The notes under the pieces: generated by a model | What the model was told of the DNA's origin: nothing | The model's database searches: none | What the model saw: only the letters and a program-made list of their open reading frames with translations | Origin: Diprion similis | Lineage: Eukaryota; Arthropoda; Insecta; Hymenoptera; Diprionidae | DNA: 64,000 bases | Assembly (NCBI RefSeq): GCF_021155765.1 | Contig: NC_060117.1 | Location: 2,024,501 to 2,088,500, forward strand | Direction: 5' to 3' | Made by a program: the position numbers and the translations under genes | Part shown: positions 13,813-50,724 of the stretch, piece after piece | Layout of the letters: each line of letters starts with the position of its first letter | Position numbering within the stretch: the first letter of the stretch is position 1

Positions 13813-15051
13813 ATGTCTACACGTCACGTCGGAGAGATGCGGATGAAAAAAGAATTCACGTATAAGCAAACATTTATTATAAACACGCACATGCACAAAG
13901 CTTGGAAAAGCAGAGTTGATTACTCACTCGGATATTCGTCCACGCAGAGCTATGATTTATTTAAATCGATATATACCTACGTGCCTGTACATCTATACTG
14001 TAACTACATATGCAAAGAACAGCATGTATAGTTAGGTATAAACGTAGCAGAGAGGGAGGGAGGGAGAGAGAGAGAAAGAGAGAGAGAGAGACTTGTTAGC
14101 AAAGTGCAGCAGCAACGCAGCAGCAACGCAGCAGCCAGCCAGGCAGCAACTGCACTGACCTTCGTATTTTACCTCTATAGATCATATATTACGCATCGAA
14201 CGATAGCGCAGCAGCAGCAGCAGCAGCAGGAAGGTATTGCATAAACTTGCGACAAACACGCAATTTGCAATTTCGGCTGCGGAGGTAAATTGCGCACGGC
14301 AGCTTTTTGTTTCGTTTGTTATTTTTTTAAACCTCGTCCTTGGCAAACTTTATTGTTTTCGCAATTCCTCCCCCCCCCCATCCCCCCCCCCCCCCTCGCC
14401 GCAGTGCTTTCCTCAAACTTTTTCATCGACTTTGATTTTTGTTTTCTATTTTTTTTTTTTTTTTTGTCCTTCTTCGTCATCGTTCGAAATTCATCTCGTT
14501 TACAGTCGATTTCTTACGTGTATCCTAAACGGTTTACGTATCGATGAAAACCGACTTCCAGATTATATAAAAAATCTTAACTTTTTCGTAGGATTTGTGA
14601 TGCAAGTTTGATTGAAAAATTAGATTTTCCTCTTCTTTTCGGTTTTGCTTCGGTTAAAAATAATAATACTGATAATTTTTGTTTGCCAAATTTTTAAAAC
14701 ATTTTTTTATAACGTGTAACCGACTACATGAAGATGGACGTTTTTAAAATCGATGAAACTTCTATTGTAAAGTTAGAGATTTGAAAATAACGCATTTTCA
14801 TTTCATGGGGTTCGAAAATAGGATGAAAATGCTAAATATGTATGTTTTGAAATGTTTTTTTCTTTTTCTTTTAATAGTAATGATGATAATAATAATAATA
14901 ATGATATTGTTTTCTTGAAATTTACTTTCAACGATGGTGTTTCGTAGTAAAAAATAAAATATAAAGAAACTTCGTTCTAGTAAAACTCGATTTTCTTTTT
15001 GTTTCCGCAAGAGTAAAACTAAGGAAACGATGCTTGATTCGAATTAAAGAA

Positions 15052-15082
<31 letters not shown>

Positions 15083-15852
15083 GAAATTCAATCAACAAGA
15101 ACCTTGAATGAAATACATAATTAATTAAGGGAAATTGCATATTACACACATTTATATATATATATATATATAGTTGCTTAACCGTCGAAACTTTCAGATT
15201 CATCTCATAAAATTATCATTATTTTATACACCGTCTCGAAAATTTACAAACTTTTTCCAAGTCTGTGACAATCCTGAATATATAATATCTGATATAATAA
15301 TTAGGTAGATGAGATGAATGCGTAAAAAAAAAAAAAAAAAAAAAATTGGCAACGAAAAACATGAGTGACGTAATGCAGCGAGATTTTTTGAATTCATTTA
15401 TCGACGTGAACGACGTTGTTGGTTTCATGATCGACATTATTTTAACTATTTCCCCAGATTCTTTCAGTTATGTCTTCTTTTGTTCTAGAAATAAACGAAT
15501 ATCTGTCAGTCGTTAAAAAAAAAGCCCGAATTACAAATTCGTGAATTCGAAATTTCGAATTAAGAAGCGCGTCGAATTACTATTTTTTTTTTCATTTATT
15601 TATTTTTTTACCTTTTCGTTTTAATCAAATCGTTATTAATATTTGGAATATCTTATTGTATATTAAACTATCATTGTTTATACCGTAGCAAGTTAAACAG
15701 TTAATAATTTATAAATATCGAGAAAAAAAAAATATCTCTCGATTTCAGACTAAAAATAACATTTAGCTCACGAATAAAATTTCCCCATATTTTTATTACG
15801 ATTACGATTATTATTATTATCATCATTATCTTTGTTGTTCCTGTTATTATTG

Positions 15853-15883
<31 letters not shown>

Positions 15884-16514
15884 TTTAATTTATCTCTGCG
15901 AATATCTTTGAATAATAAAAAATCTTCTCCTTGCTGGTGAGAAATTGTCTCAAAATATGATTTATAATAAATAATAATTTGTTAAATTGTTATTGTGTCG
16001 TGTAATAATTTTAACAACGTCATAATCGTCATTAGTTATTATAAATATTAATATTATCTCGTTATTTCTCAACTTCTTTTTAAGCTCGGATAAAATCTCG
16101 ACACGCACACACGTCCCGGGTCTTTTTTAAATTTTAAAAAGGACGATAAGGATCGACGAAGTATGAGGACGAAAGCGATGAGAGCCTGCGACCTCGTCCA
16201 GCATCGTCGTTCGAGAGACTGTGTCTCCCTGCAGGATCTCCTGCGTCACTTGCCCTGTTTCAGCCCCGCCAGCTCGAGGCTGCTGCAACCCCGACAACGA
16301 ACGAGGAGGAGGAGGAGGAGGAGGAGGAGGAGGAAAGGAATGAGAGAGAGAAAGAGAGGGGGGAGTGTGGGGGTGTTATTGGTTACGGGATTGGGGGAGG
16401 AGGGTTGACGATGACGTCAAACGGCGCCGCGCGTCACCCGGAAATCAGGGTGTGAGGCAGGAAACCCAACGTTACGTGCATGCGAAATATATACATATAT
16501 ATATATATATACAT
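13813..16514. other. RPB8 intron 3 between A1 and A2
   Basis: Contains AG and GGGA runs (about 14048-14092), CAGCAACG/CAG repeats (about 14105-14230), C-runs (about 14368-14394), ATA/AAT and AT repeats, and an AGG run (about 16301-16333). No exon was recognised. Confidence 0.5.
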
Positions 16515-16516
16515 TA

Positions 16517-17148
16517 GGGTGGCGCAAAAAAACCGATTTTTTTTTTTTTTTTGAATCTCGTGTGACAAAATGTTAGTTTTTGATATTTTAAGAGCCCACT
16601 CCAAAGGACGGTTCAGAAAAAAAAATTTTAAGAGGTCACTCCACATTTTTTAAAACGTCGGAAATCGTCAAAAATTCATTTTTTTTTTTTTTTTTTTTTT
16701 GATTTTTTTTTCTCGTTACGGTATAATTTTATAGACAAAAAAAAAAAAAAAAAATAAGGTTCCGAAAGTTTCAGTTCAAAATTTGAATTTTGAATAAAGG
16801 TCGCTCATAATTTTTTTTTCGATTTTTCGGTGCGTTTCTTTAGATCTTTTCGAGCGACCTTTTAATATTCATATTAAAATTTGATACATTTTTTTTCTTC
16901 AATTTAGTAAGAAAGAATCGATAACAATACACCGAGACATGAATTGAAAATCGAACAAAATACTGAAAATATAATTTTTTTAATATAATTTTTTGACAAT
17001 TTTCGACATTTTAAAAAATTTAGAGCGACCTCTTAAAATTCTTTTTTTTTTGAGCTCTCCTTTGGAGCGGGCTCTTAAAACATCAAAAACTAACATTTTG
17101 TCACACGAGACTCAGAAAAAAAAAAAAGTCGGTTTTTCTGCGCCACCC
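16517..17148 (-). mobile_element. Family A fold-back element, copy A2
   Basis: This 632-bp copy has both ends intact and TA flanks at 16515-16516 and 17149-17150. Its asymmetric interior is reversed relative to A1. The flanks are AT dinucleotide repeats, so the insertion is into simple sequence. Confidence 0.88.
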
Positions 17149-18479
17149 TAATATATATACATATACATATGCATATAAACCGATACGTGGAAACTGTACG
17201 TAATTGGATTATCCATCGAATCAAATATCGCTAATGGAACATTTTATTTTCCGCACACGCGAAGTTGCAAATGACTTTATTTTGTTATCTTTTTCATCAT
17301 TTTTTAATTTATTTATCTGTGGTTTTTTCTTTTCATTTCTTTATTTATTTATTCATTTCTTTTTTTTTTTTTTTTTTGCCCTACTCGCAGTTGCACTGGT
17401 TAGTTTATCCTGATGGAATTATTATAAGCGTTGATGTTAAATTAAATTCATATTGAATCTTTCGAATTTGTTTTTTTTTTTTTTTTTTCTTCTTTATAAA
17501 TTTCATCGATACGCAATTCAATAATTAAATCACAAGTTTATCATCGTTCGTGGCGGTAAATTATAAAAAAAAAAAAAAACAGGTTTCAAAGACCGTCAAA
17601 TCTTCATTGGCACGAAATTCTCTGAACTCTTTCAGGTTTTCCAGATAATAATCTTGTCAGAAAATTTCACTAACCAATTTGGATAAATTTTTTTTTCATC
17701 AGCGAATCGAGAGAGAGATAATATATAGTTACGTATTTTTCATATGATTCTTTTTTTTATTTTGTTTTCTTTCAATGAAAGTATCAACTGTCACTTGGGT
17801 CACAGACTGCGTCTCGTCTATAACCGATGCCGCACAAATCGTTTGCAAAGCGATATTTATAAATATTCCAAGTTTGGAGTATTAAATTACGACGATTTCC
17901 CGACTTGCTTTAAAAAAAAAATCCCCGACGTTTTACCTCACTAATCCAAAAATTTCAGAATTTCGCGACATTTCCTGGAATTTCCTGTAAAATTTGTATT
18001 ACCGACGCGTTTTTTTTTTTTTTTTTTTTTATTCACGTTCATACAGACTGATAAAAATTTTATCGTACCGAGCCGGGTGTTGAGAATGAAGAAAAAAAAA
18101 AAGGAAAAAAAAAGGAAATAAAGAAATGCAAAGAAAACCTGAAGTTGCCGTGAAATCTTGAATTAGATGGAAAATGTCGTCCACTTGTTTTTTCGTTTCG
18201 ATAAACCAGAAGAAAAACGAAAAAAAAACACACACGCACGCATACAGACAGCAGACAGTCGACGAATAGAAGAAAAAGGCATCGTCGCAATAAGGACTGT
18301 GTGCTGAACAAAAAATCAATGCAAAAGTTTGATTTACACTATACATACATACATATATATGTATATATATATATATATATATACAGATATAAAACCGTAG
18401 GTACGCAATAACGGAGACAAAAAAAAAAAAAAATTAATTTCAAAAATCGATCGCGGGAACGCAGCTTTCATACGCAAAA

Positions 18480-19080
18480 CCCTCTATCCCTGTTTGTATC
18501 CAGTAACCATGCAACCAGGCAACCAGGAAACCAGGCAACCAGCCAGGCAGCAGCAGCAACATGTAGGAATATTGCGAAGGGAAGAGAGACGAGATTGGGG
18601 GTGAGGACGACGACGACGGGGTGGGGGGGGGGGGGAGTATGGATCGACCCAATTTCAGGTTTAGGCATATGACCAGGCAAGCGACGGGCTCCAGGTTTCC
18701 CTGACTCCCTGACCTTTCCCTCCGGGAGGAATTGCGCCCGGCGTGGATACAAGGAAGAAAGAGGTGGTGGGTGGAGGGAGGGGAGGGGAGGGGAGGGGAG
18801 GAGAGGGGGGATGAAAGGGGAAAAGGGTGCGTGGGAAGAAAAGGGAGGGAGGGAGAAAACGTGACTGGGTTAGGGTTAGGGTTAGGATTAGGTTATATAG
18901 GGTTATAGGTCTGCCAGGGCAGGTGCAGCAAGGATGATGTGCGGGTCGACTGGTCGCTAAGGAGAGGGGAGGAGAGGAGAGGAGAGGAGAGGAGAGGAGA
19001 GGAGAGGAGAGGGTGAAGCTACGGAACTGGGTCAACCCTGGGAAACGAGCTTTGGCTCCCACTTGTCAGGCCGGTTTTAA
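18480..19080. other. GC-rich, purine-skewed island with GGAGA/GGAGG repeats
   Basis: Includes CCAGGCAA-type octamer repeats (about 18512-18545), G-rich runs (about 18610-18635 and 18770-18815) and AGGAG pentamers (about 18962-19012). The open frames in it are Pro/Ser-rich translations of repeats. Confidence 0.5.
18867..18895. repeat. Short interstitial telomere-like TTAGGG/TTAGG array
   Basis: GGGTTAGGGTTAGGGTTAGG continues into ATTAGGTTA. It has only about four units, inside a purine-rich patch. Confidence 0.6.
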
Positions 19081-19104
19081 AGCATGTACATCGTGTATGC
19101 GTAA

Positions 19105-19139
<35 letters not shown>

Positions 19140-19849
19140 CAATAAATACATACAAGCCAATTATATAACAATTTACATAGGAGTTTTATACATGGGGTGA
19201 GATTACATGGAATATAGCTATGATTCTGTAACATTGCGAAAAGTAAATTTTGAAAAAAAATCAAACCTGAACAGCGGATTTTAAAAATCTAAGCCTCGGA
19301 TAAACGAATCATTTTTATTGTTGATTATTATTTTATTCATATATATATTTATATATACTTATATGTTGTTTGTTTGTTATTTTTTGTTTCCTCCCCATTT
19401 CCTTCGTTTTTTACAACTCAAAAACGAAATCTTTCACTTCGGCATGCGTTGTTGGAGAAAAAAAAAAAAAAAATGAAATCATCGAGTAAATCAAAGTATA
19501 AATCTGAAATTTCTTTTCGCTCTTTTTCTATTTTCATTTCTCTCTCTCTATATATATATATATATATTTTTTCTTTCCTTCTTTCGTACTTTTTGATACA
19601 TCTTCGATCGTAATTTTCGTTGAAACGATCATAAAAGAATAATAATAATTCCCGATAAAAAGTTACAATCCAGACACGTAGGAGAAACGTTATTTCATCG
19701 AGAATTTTCAAAATTCTCTTTCACTTTTTGATTTTTTTGCTTTTTCTTTTTTTATAAAATTGCGAGAATTCAAATTTGTTTTCGCGACAACTCCGGGTTA
19801 AAAAATAATAAAAAAAAAAAAAAGAAATCATTATATCAACAACAACAGT

Positions 19850-19887
<38 letters not shown>

Positions 19888-21382
19888 GAATAATAATAAT
19901 GAGATGAGAAATTTATGAGATTATAATATTATTACGCGTATACTCGTGTGTTATATATGCAGCGAGTGAGTCTCCCTCCTCCTCGCTAATTCTTGGCTCA
20001 TTCTATCTCAGCTGTTCGGTTCAGCCTCTTCGCTCGGCGAGTATTCGTTCCGTTCTCAGTTTATTGCGTTGCCCTGTGTCTAAATTTAAACACCCCACGT
20101 ACGATCGGAGCCTCGTCGCGACCTACTGCCTGACATGATGATCGCAGCCACCAGAGCAGAGCAGAGCAGAGCAGAGCAGAGCAAAGCAGCATTTGCACAG
20201 TATTTGACAAATTTTTCCAGCATCCTTCGAATCGCTTTCGCACATTTTTTTCGCTCTCGAAAGTTCAATTTTTGCTTTTTTTTTTTTTTTTTTTTTTTAC
20301 TCTCATTAATCATTTTCTGCACTAACCATTTTTTCGTTCATTTTTCAATTGAATTTTCAAATTTTTGCATTTTTTTTTGCTGTTTTTATTTCAATTTTGT
20401 TCAGACCATTCATCCTCTGCTTGAGGAAAAACGATTGAGGAAATGAATGAGAAGAAAAAAATTTTTAAAAAAATTACACAGGCAATCGAAATACTTTGCG
20501 CTGATATTGTGCACCGTGAAGGAATGCGGTTCGTCTCTCTCTCTCTCTCTCTCTCTTTCTCTGTTCATCTCTCTCATTCGCGCGCTACTCGTTGCTCTAA
20601 GGTATTTTATTCTAGGTCGTAATAGTTCGCTAGCGCTAGTGTTCTCTCTCTAGGCTCTCGTTTTCTTCTTGCCAAAAATTCGTTTTGCAATCATTATAAC
20701 ATTTGCTCTCGTTGCGCAATATTGATACAATTTTAACGCTGCTGCTGCTGCTGCTACTGCTGCTGCTGCACTTCTGCAATTGGAGTAACGAACGTGCAAT
20801 CCCGCAGAAAGAAAAGTTGACCAACTAAGTTTAAATTGATAGACAGGAAAAAAAAAAACAAATGTATAATAATATTAATAATAATAATTATTATTATACA
20901 AGAGAAAGCTTACGAAGAAGTTTGAAAGAAAAAAAAAAATAATTAAATAGAATTCATATAATAAAACAACGTTGAAACGGATAGATTCTATTCAGAACGG
21001 AGAGAGAAAGAGAAAAAAAAAAACAAAAACAAAAAACAATTTGCTACAGTAACAACATTGCGAACAAAAATTCAGTAAGAAAAAAAAAAAAAAAAAAAAA
21101 AGAAAGATTGTATTTCAATTTTCAACTATGATAATTATAAAGAAAAATAAACGTATAATACTGCCAATGACGAAAAAGCGGGGAAAAATGATCAGGAGAT
21201 GATACTGCGAGAACATTGCGGGGGATGCTGGAGAGGGGAGAGAAATAAAGATGAAACAGCTGATCGACCGAGATGGTGGAGGGGAAGGAGGAAGAGGAGA
21301 AGGAGAAGAAGGAGGCGGAGGCGGAGGCGCGGTTCGCCTGGCAACTAGAATCAGCTGAGAGAGAGAGAGAGAAAATGCCATC

Positions 21383-21423
<41 letters not shown>

Positions 21424-22347
21424 CTGTATGCTATCAGCTGATTTTGACAGCTGCTGGTGCCGGTGCTGTTGCTATTCTGAGCAACAAGCACTTCTCGTTG
21501 AATATTAAATTCTTTATACCCTTCGAAGCTGTGACTGTTAGGGATGATAAAGGTTTGAAAATTTATGGTGATCCTACCGCCGCGCCGTACCTTTGCAATA
21601 TATTATTAAATCTACTTTTGGAAGAATCCACCCCGTATAATATAAGGTTTAATTTCAACGAATGACGAAAAGTTTGAATTCTACTTTCTGCAAAAAGTTT
21701 TATAATTATATTGATCATATCTCCTCGATGAATTTTTAATATCATCGAAAGTTTGCGGATTCAATTTTTTTTTTTTTTTTTTTTCTTTTTCATATGAAAA
21801 AAATTTAGAAATAAAATTTTACTCTCGTTACAAATATATACATATATGTATAACGACGATTCGATTAGTTACAGTATTTTCAGTATAGAATTTTAAGTAA
21901 AAACATACAAAAACCGAAACATAAAATTATCAGAATTTCGATAATTTTTTTTTTCCTTTCTACACCACTGAAAACCTCCCTTACTGACTTTTCTACATCG
22001 TTGCTTTCCTACGTTGTTAATTTCCCCCATATTTTCAACTTCAACCTGTCACGTAAATGGCACAAAAGATAAAAACCAAAAAAAAAAAATTCCATTTCAC
22101 AAAACATGGCGAAATTAAATAAACCTGACTTCACTCGATCTGACCACTGACACATAAATTTTCCCACCACTGCTATATATATACTGTAAAAAACACGTTA
22201 GACTTCTTTGAATTAATCATGCCTCACCCCCCCCCCCCCCCCCCCTGATACGATATTCATTAGTGTCTGGTAGAATATTTTCACGGTTTTTCAAAATCCG
22301 CCACCCTGTATATGATTCTCATACTATTCGCTAATAACCCTCAATAC

Positions 22348-22380
<33 letters not shown>

Positions 22381-25300
22381 GAAATGCGGAGGGGGACCTT
22401 ATTTCGGTTCTCCGTTGCGCCTTGTTCGCTGCAACTCGGCACACACACAGGTACGTCGTGTACACGCGATGGCTTAGCGGAGTGAAGGGGGCTGATGGGG
22501 TATGGGGTGGGGGGTGGCCACACGTAGCGAGGTAAAGGTTAAGGGTTTAAGGTCGCCGGTAGGGATTCCGGAGTTGGTCGATGACGAGTGGCGCCACTGG
22601 TGACGAGGAGGGCAGACGGTGGCCGAGGGAAGCGCTCCGCGCTTTGCTGGTTGGCCAGCGAAGTTAAATCCAATCCCGTCGCGGCGTCGCTACGCTCGCG
22701 CAGCGTAGCGACAATCCAGAAATTCCCGTTTCCATGCGTGAGTCACTTTCGCACGCAGGTATACGTATATGCTGCATATGGGGCATTCAACGACAAATCG
22801 ACCACTGCTGGAGATTTGCATTTTGTAAATTTGATAATTTTTTTTAGTTTTTTTTTTTTTTCTAATTTTGACCTCACGATATAAAGGAACTCTCAGAAAT
22901 GCAGCGGTTACAATTTTTTTCAATTTTCCTTTCTTTTACGTTTATCTATAAATTCCTGAAAAATAAAGCGATTCGATGAGAGAAAAATTGAAAAAAAAAA
23001 AAAAAAATTATGGGGTAAAAAATTTTTCTTTTTAAATACTACTTCGTTTAAAATTAATTTTGCAACGGCGGTGACTGATTTGACGCGGAATGCCTCATAT
23101 GCAATAACGTCTACGAGTCCACGCTGTGCAGGCTAGAGAGCTGTACACTCTATAAACGGTAGAAACCTGGCTCTACGCGCGCTGTGTCTTTGCGCAAAGG
23201 TAAAACGCGAGCCGTTTGCGCATGCGCGAGATTTCACCAAAGGGGTGGAGAAAAAGAGGGCCGCAGAGGAGCGGGAGGGGGAGGAAGAGGGAGAGTGAAG
23301 CTTCAGCCCTCTGCTCGCGATCAATAATTCATTTTACACCTCACACGCGCGTGTTTTTCGCATATAGTCTCCGTATATCTGTCCATTCCACGGCAATGAT
23401 GATGTGACAGTGGCGGTGAACATATGTCAATTTTACTGGCATATATGTATGTATATATATGTTATTTATTTACATTTACATACACGTTCGTAGAAGGAGA
23501 GGAAAGGAAAAGGGAGGAAAATCGCAGATTCGAGAATGATCAAATTTTCGTTCGAATGACAGACACGGTGATTGTCGACGGTAAACAAACGAAAAAAAAA
23601 CGTGAAAATTATGGAATAGAAAAGTTCCATTTTTTTTTATTTTCTTCAACGAATCGAAAACGATCGGGATAAAGTTTTCGCGTCATTTTAAAAAAAAAAT
23701 TTCATTTGTGTTTTCCTTTCCTTTCTTCTTTACTTTCGATTTTACTACCGAAGATGACGAGATACGATTTCATTTTTTTTTTTTTTTTTTGGCTTCCTCT
23801 GGGGAAGTGATTTTTTCTTTATTTTTCTTTATTTTATTCATTTGTTTATTTTGTTTTTTTTTTATAATCACAGAAGTATATTTTCGACGTTTATTCGTAA
23901 GATTTAAAAGAAGGCAATTCGTTCTTTTCTTTTTCATTTTCTATTTTTTTTTTTTTGTTTAGTTCACTCGCGAATAACGAGAGAGATATAATAATTGCTA
24001 ATTTTATCAGTTTTTCTGTTTTCTTCTTGTCATTTAGTTCACTTTACGACGATAAGGTGAAAATAATTTTACAAACATTCGGCGGTTACTAACTTAATCG
24101 GCGTATATAATTTCTTTACGGTAAATAAAAAATTGTAATAAAAAAAAATCATTTCCGTAAATATAAACTTTACTTTATCTTCCCTTTAAATCCTTTATCT
24201 TCCGATTTATTCTGATTTTAATTACAATACCTGTTGTTTGTTCATTTTTCTATTTATTAGTTTTATTTATTTATTTTTCTTTTATTTGTTAAAATATTTC
24301 GAAACAAGTTTTTCACTTTCATTCTTCTCAATATTATTTTTCTTCTCCTTCTTCTTTTTCTTTTTCTTCTTTTTCCTCTTGTTCTCGTAAACTATCACGT
24401 TAATGTGTAAACACCATGTTTCTCACGGAAGATTGTCGATAAAATCCCCTTCAGAAAACTGAGATACCACCAGCTGTGTTCACTCGCCATTCAAATTCAC
24501 AAGTGAACGCAGAGTGGCTCCCTGTTCTCCAAAAAGGTGACCAAAACTCTTCATTTTTCATCTCTTATCATTTTCTATCAAACAATTTCAAAATATTATT
24601 CTTCCTCGTGTTCTTTCTTGCTTCTCTTTCAAGTCCCAAATTCCTTTTTTTTCCACTCGTCTCAATTTTATCATCTGCACTTTTATTTAAATTCGTATAA
24701 AAGTACAATCACGTACAAAAAAAAAAACAAAGAAAGTAAAAGAATAGAAAACAAAAATTCTTCGTCACTTTTTCGATTATTTTATTTCATTCGCAAAATT
24801 CTTCATTGATTTTTGACGTCGTTTCGTTCACTTTTCTTTTTGTTAATGTTTTTCTTTTCTTTACTTTTTTGACACTGACGCGTATGAAAAAAAAAGCTCT
24901 TCTTTCGTTTGTTCGTTGTCGCGTTTCTTCCTCGGTATTGATATTTTTAAACATTGTTATTTCCTGTTTAAATCGCGGTTAGAAAATTAAATTTAAATAT
25001 TAATAAATCATGGAACAAAAATTATAACAATATTCAAGAATTTTCAATTAAACACGCGTGTCGTCATCTCGTTACTTTTCTGTGCCAACCGATCGATCAT
25101 CCAAAGGTTGCCGCAATTCGTATAAAAAATTATTTATTGTGCGTATATATTCAACAATGAAAGCCGAGAAAAGATGATGAGGAAAAAAATAAAATAAAAA
25201 GAAATAACGAAAAGTCGAAAACAATTCTAACCTGTAGAAGAGATTGTTGATTAACAAAACGATAAAAAAAAAAAAGAAAGAAAGAAAGAAAAAAAAGAAA

Positions 25301-25931
25301 AAAAACCAGTAACCAACAAAAAAAAAAAAGAGCGAAGGACCGCGTTCCAGTGATACAAAATTTAAGTGCGTATGCGACACACGTAAGCAATGTCGTATTT
25401 ATTGCGTCGTTGCAACTGCTGCATCAACTGCAGCCGCTGACGTGATTTTATGTTCTTGTTCCTGTTTTTTTTCTTTTTTTTTCATATTTTTTTTTTGTTC
25501 TCTCTCTCTCTCTCTCTAGCAATACACGAAACAGGAAAGAAGGAGAAGAAAGAAAAAAAAAAAAAAAAAAAAACTACTACAACAACGGTAAAATGTAAAT
25601 GAAAAAATTTTTTTTTGTACCACGATGTGAACGAGAAAAAATATGCACAACGTGTAATTTCCTTCTAATTTTGAGCAGGATTTTTCGAATTATCACGACT
25701 CGTTTTCAAAAGTATGCAATCGATATGTACATATGTATGTTTTTTTTTTTTTTTTCTTCTTCTTCTTCTTCATATATTGCAATTTCATTATTTATTATTC
25801 GTGGAATCGTCGTTAAATGAGACCGGTGCATGGAAATTTCGCTCGTCGAATTCTTTTAAAGAGTGCTTGGGATGGTGAAAATCTGTTGCAGTATGTATTT
25901 CATAACGTTATTTATATGTATATGTATATTA

Positions 25932-26572
25932 GGGTGGCGCAAAAAAACCGTCTATTCTTTTTTTTTTTAGTCTCGTGTGACAAAATGTTAGTTTTTGATG
26001 TTTAAGAGCCCAAAGGCTCCTAAAGACTCCAAAGGAAAGTTAAAAAAAAAATTTTTAAGAGGTCGCTCCACATTTTTTAAAACGTCAGAAATCGTCAAAA
26101 ATCGATTTTTATTTTTTTTTTTTTGTTTAATTTTTTTTCTCTTTACGGTGTAATTTTATAGACAAAAAAAAAAAAATAAGTTTCCGAAAGTTTCGGTTCA
26201 AAATTTGAATTTTGAAAGGTCGCTGATAATTTTTTTTCAATTTTTTGGTGCATTTCTTTAGATCTTTTCGAGCGACCTTTTAATATTCATATTAAAATTT
26301 CATAAATTTTTTTTCTTTAATTCAGTAAGTAAGAATCGATAACAATACACCACGACATGAATTAAAAATCAAACAAAATACTGAAAATATAATTTTTTTT
26401 ATTTAATTTTTTGACGATTTTAGACATTTTTAAAAATTTGGAGCGACCTCTTAAATTTTTTTTTATTTGAACTGTCCTTTGGAGTGGGCTCTAAAACATG
26501 AAAAACTAACATTCTGTCACACGAGACTCGAAGAAAAAAAAAAAAAAAATTGTCGGTTGTTTTGCGCCACCC
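25932..26572 (-). mobile_element. Family A fold-back element, copy A3
   Basis: This 641-bp copy has both ends intact, TA flanks at 25930-25931 and 26573-26574, and the same orientation as A2. A small local change near 26010 disturbs the CCACTCCAAAGGAC segment. Confidence 0.88.
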
Positions 26573-26574
26573 TA

Positions 26575-27557
26575 ATGTACATATCGTATGTAACACCTAC
26601 GTAATTCTTATCTTCTTCGACTTTTATCAGTCAGGTTTTTATCAATTTTATCTTATAAATTATACGGTACATGCATTCATACATTGCATTATATCGATTT
26701 CTGTTTGTATATATATATATATATATATATATACAATATGTATACAAAATGATTATAAAAAATTTTTTTTTTCCATAATTAACTTTTCCAAAGATATTCG
26801 TTAACGTGCCTTTGATTATGACTTCTTTTTTCAATGAAGTCTTTCTTAATATAATCCTATTTCCGGTTCAAGTCCTGTTTGCGATGAAAAAAAAAGTAGA
26901 AGAAAAAACAAAAAAAAAAAAAAAAAGAAATCAAAATTCGGGATGATAACTACGATAATATACAATATTCACGTTACCATGCAACTGTAAAGTTATAGAA
27001 AGTTATATAAAATGGATTTAAATGAATTTCATTTGTTTATTCGTACGATTCATTTATGAATTTTGAAAACCTGATTACAAAAAATCCTTAAAACGGATTT
27101 TTCTCATATTCGTACGTTTTTTTTTCTTCTTTTTTTTCTTTTCCTTTAATTTCTTTCAATATTAAAGCTATATATAAATAAATTCACGGAAATGATTATC
27201 AAAAAAATCCGTTTCATTGCTTCATTTTTATTTCTGTCTTTCCCCCTTCTGCCAAAAAAAAAAAAAAAAAAAAAAAAAGGATTTTTTTTAAAAATGTTTT
27301 TGGATTACTTCTCCAATTTCTTTCATCGTCGTAGATTTTTCGTTTCGATACTTCAGACTTTCGTCAAGTTAACTTCGAGTATGAATTTCACACAATTTCA
27401 ACGCACACGCGTACCAACATAATAAAAATTCTATATACATATTAGATTTAAGATCAACCTTTTCACCCTCTGTTTACGAATGAAAGTTAAAAGTATATAA
27501 TAGAGAAAAACTTTAGTAATGAAATAATAACAATAATAGCGTGTACGTTTTACTCAC
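26575..27557. other. RPB8 intron 3, 5' end, no gene seen
   Basis: AT-rich sequence with an AT repeat (about 26708-26734) and long A-runs (for example about 27255-27278). The donor of RPB8 exon 3 is at its right edge. Confidence 0.6.

Positions 27558-50724
<23,167 letters not shown>

Larger units (their letters stand above)
17151..25929. other. RPB8 intron 3 between A2 and A3
   Basis: Microsatellite-dense sequence: CAA (about 19845-19887), AGAGC (about 20155-20182), CT (about 20527-20556), CTG (about 20738-20770), AG (about 21357-21421), a 19-base C-run (22227-22245) and CAT (about 22346-22381). GC-rich patches lie at about 18480-19080 and 22380-22740. No gene is supported. Confidence 0.5.

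Noticed and set aside
16163..16408. Possible coding exon before the AGG repeat
   Set aside because: Open frame leads straight into poly-Arg/Glu from the AGG run, no family match and no clear splice sites.
18867..18895. Telomere-like repeats as evidence of a chromosome end
   Set aside because: Only about four units and embedded in unique sequence; the CCTAA array at 32415 is equally short.
22250..22320. CCACCCTGTATATG as a possible element end
   Set aside because: It resembles common insect repeat ends, but I found no matching inverted end nearby.
26862..26885. GGTTCAAGTCC resembling a tRNA T-loop/B box
   Set aside because: No A box, no acceptor or anticodon stem pairing upstream; isolated match in AT-rich DNA.
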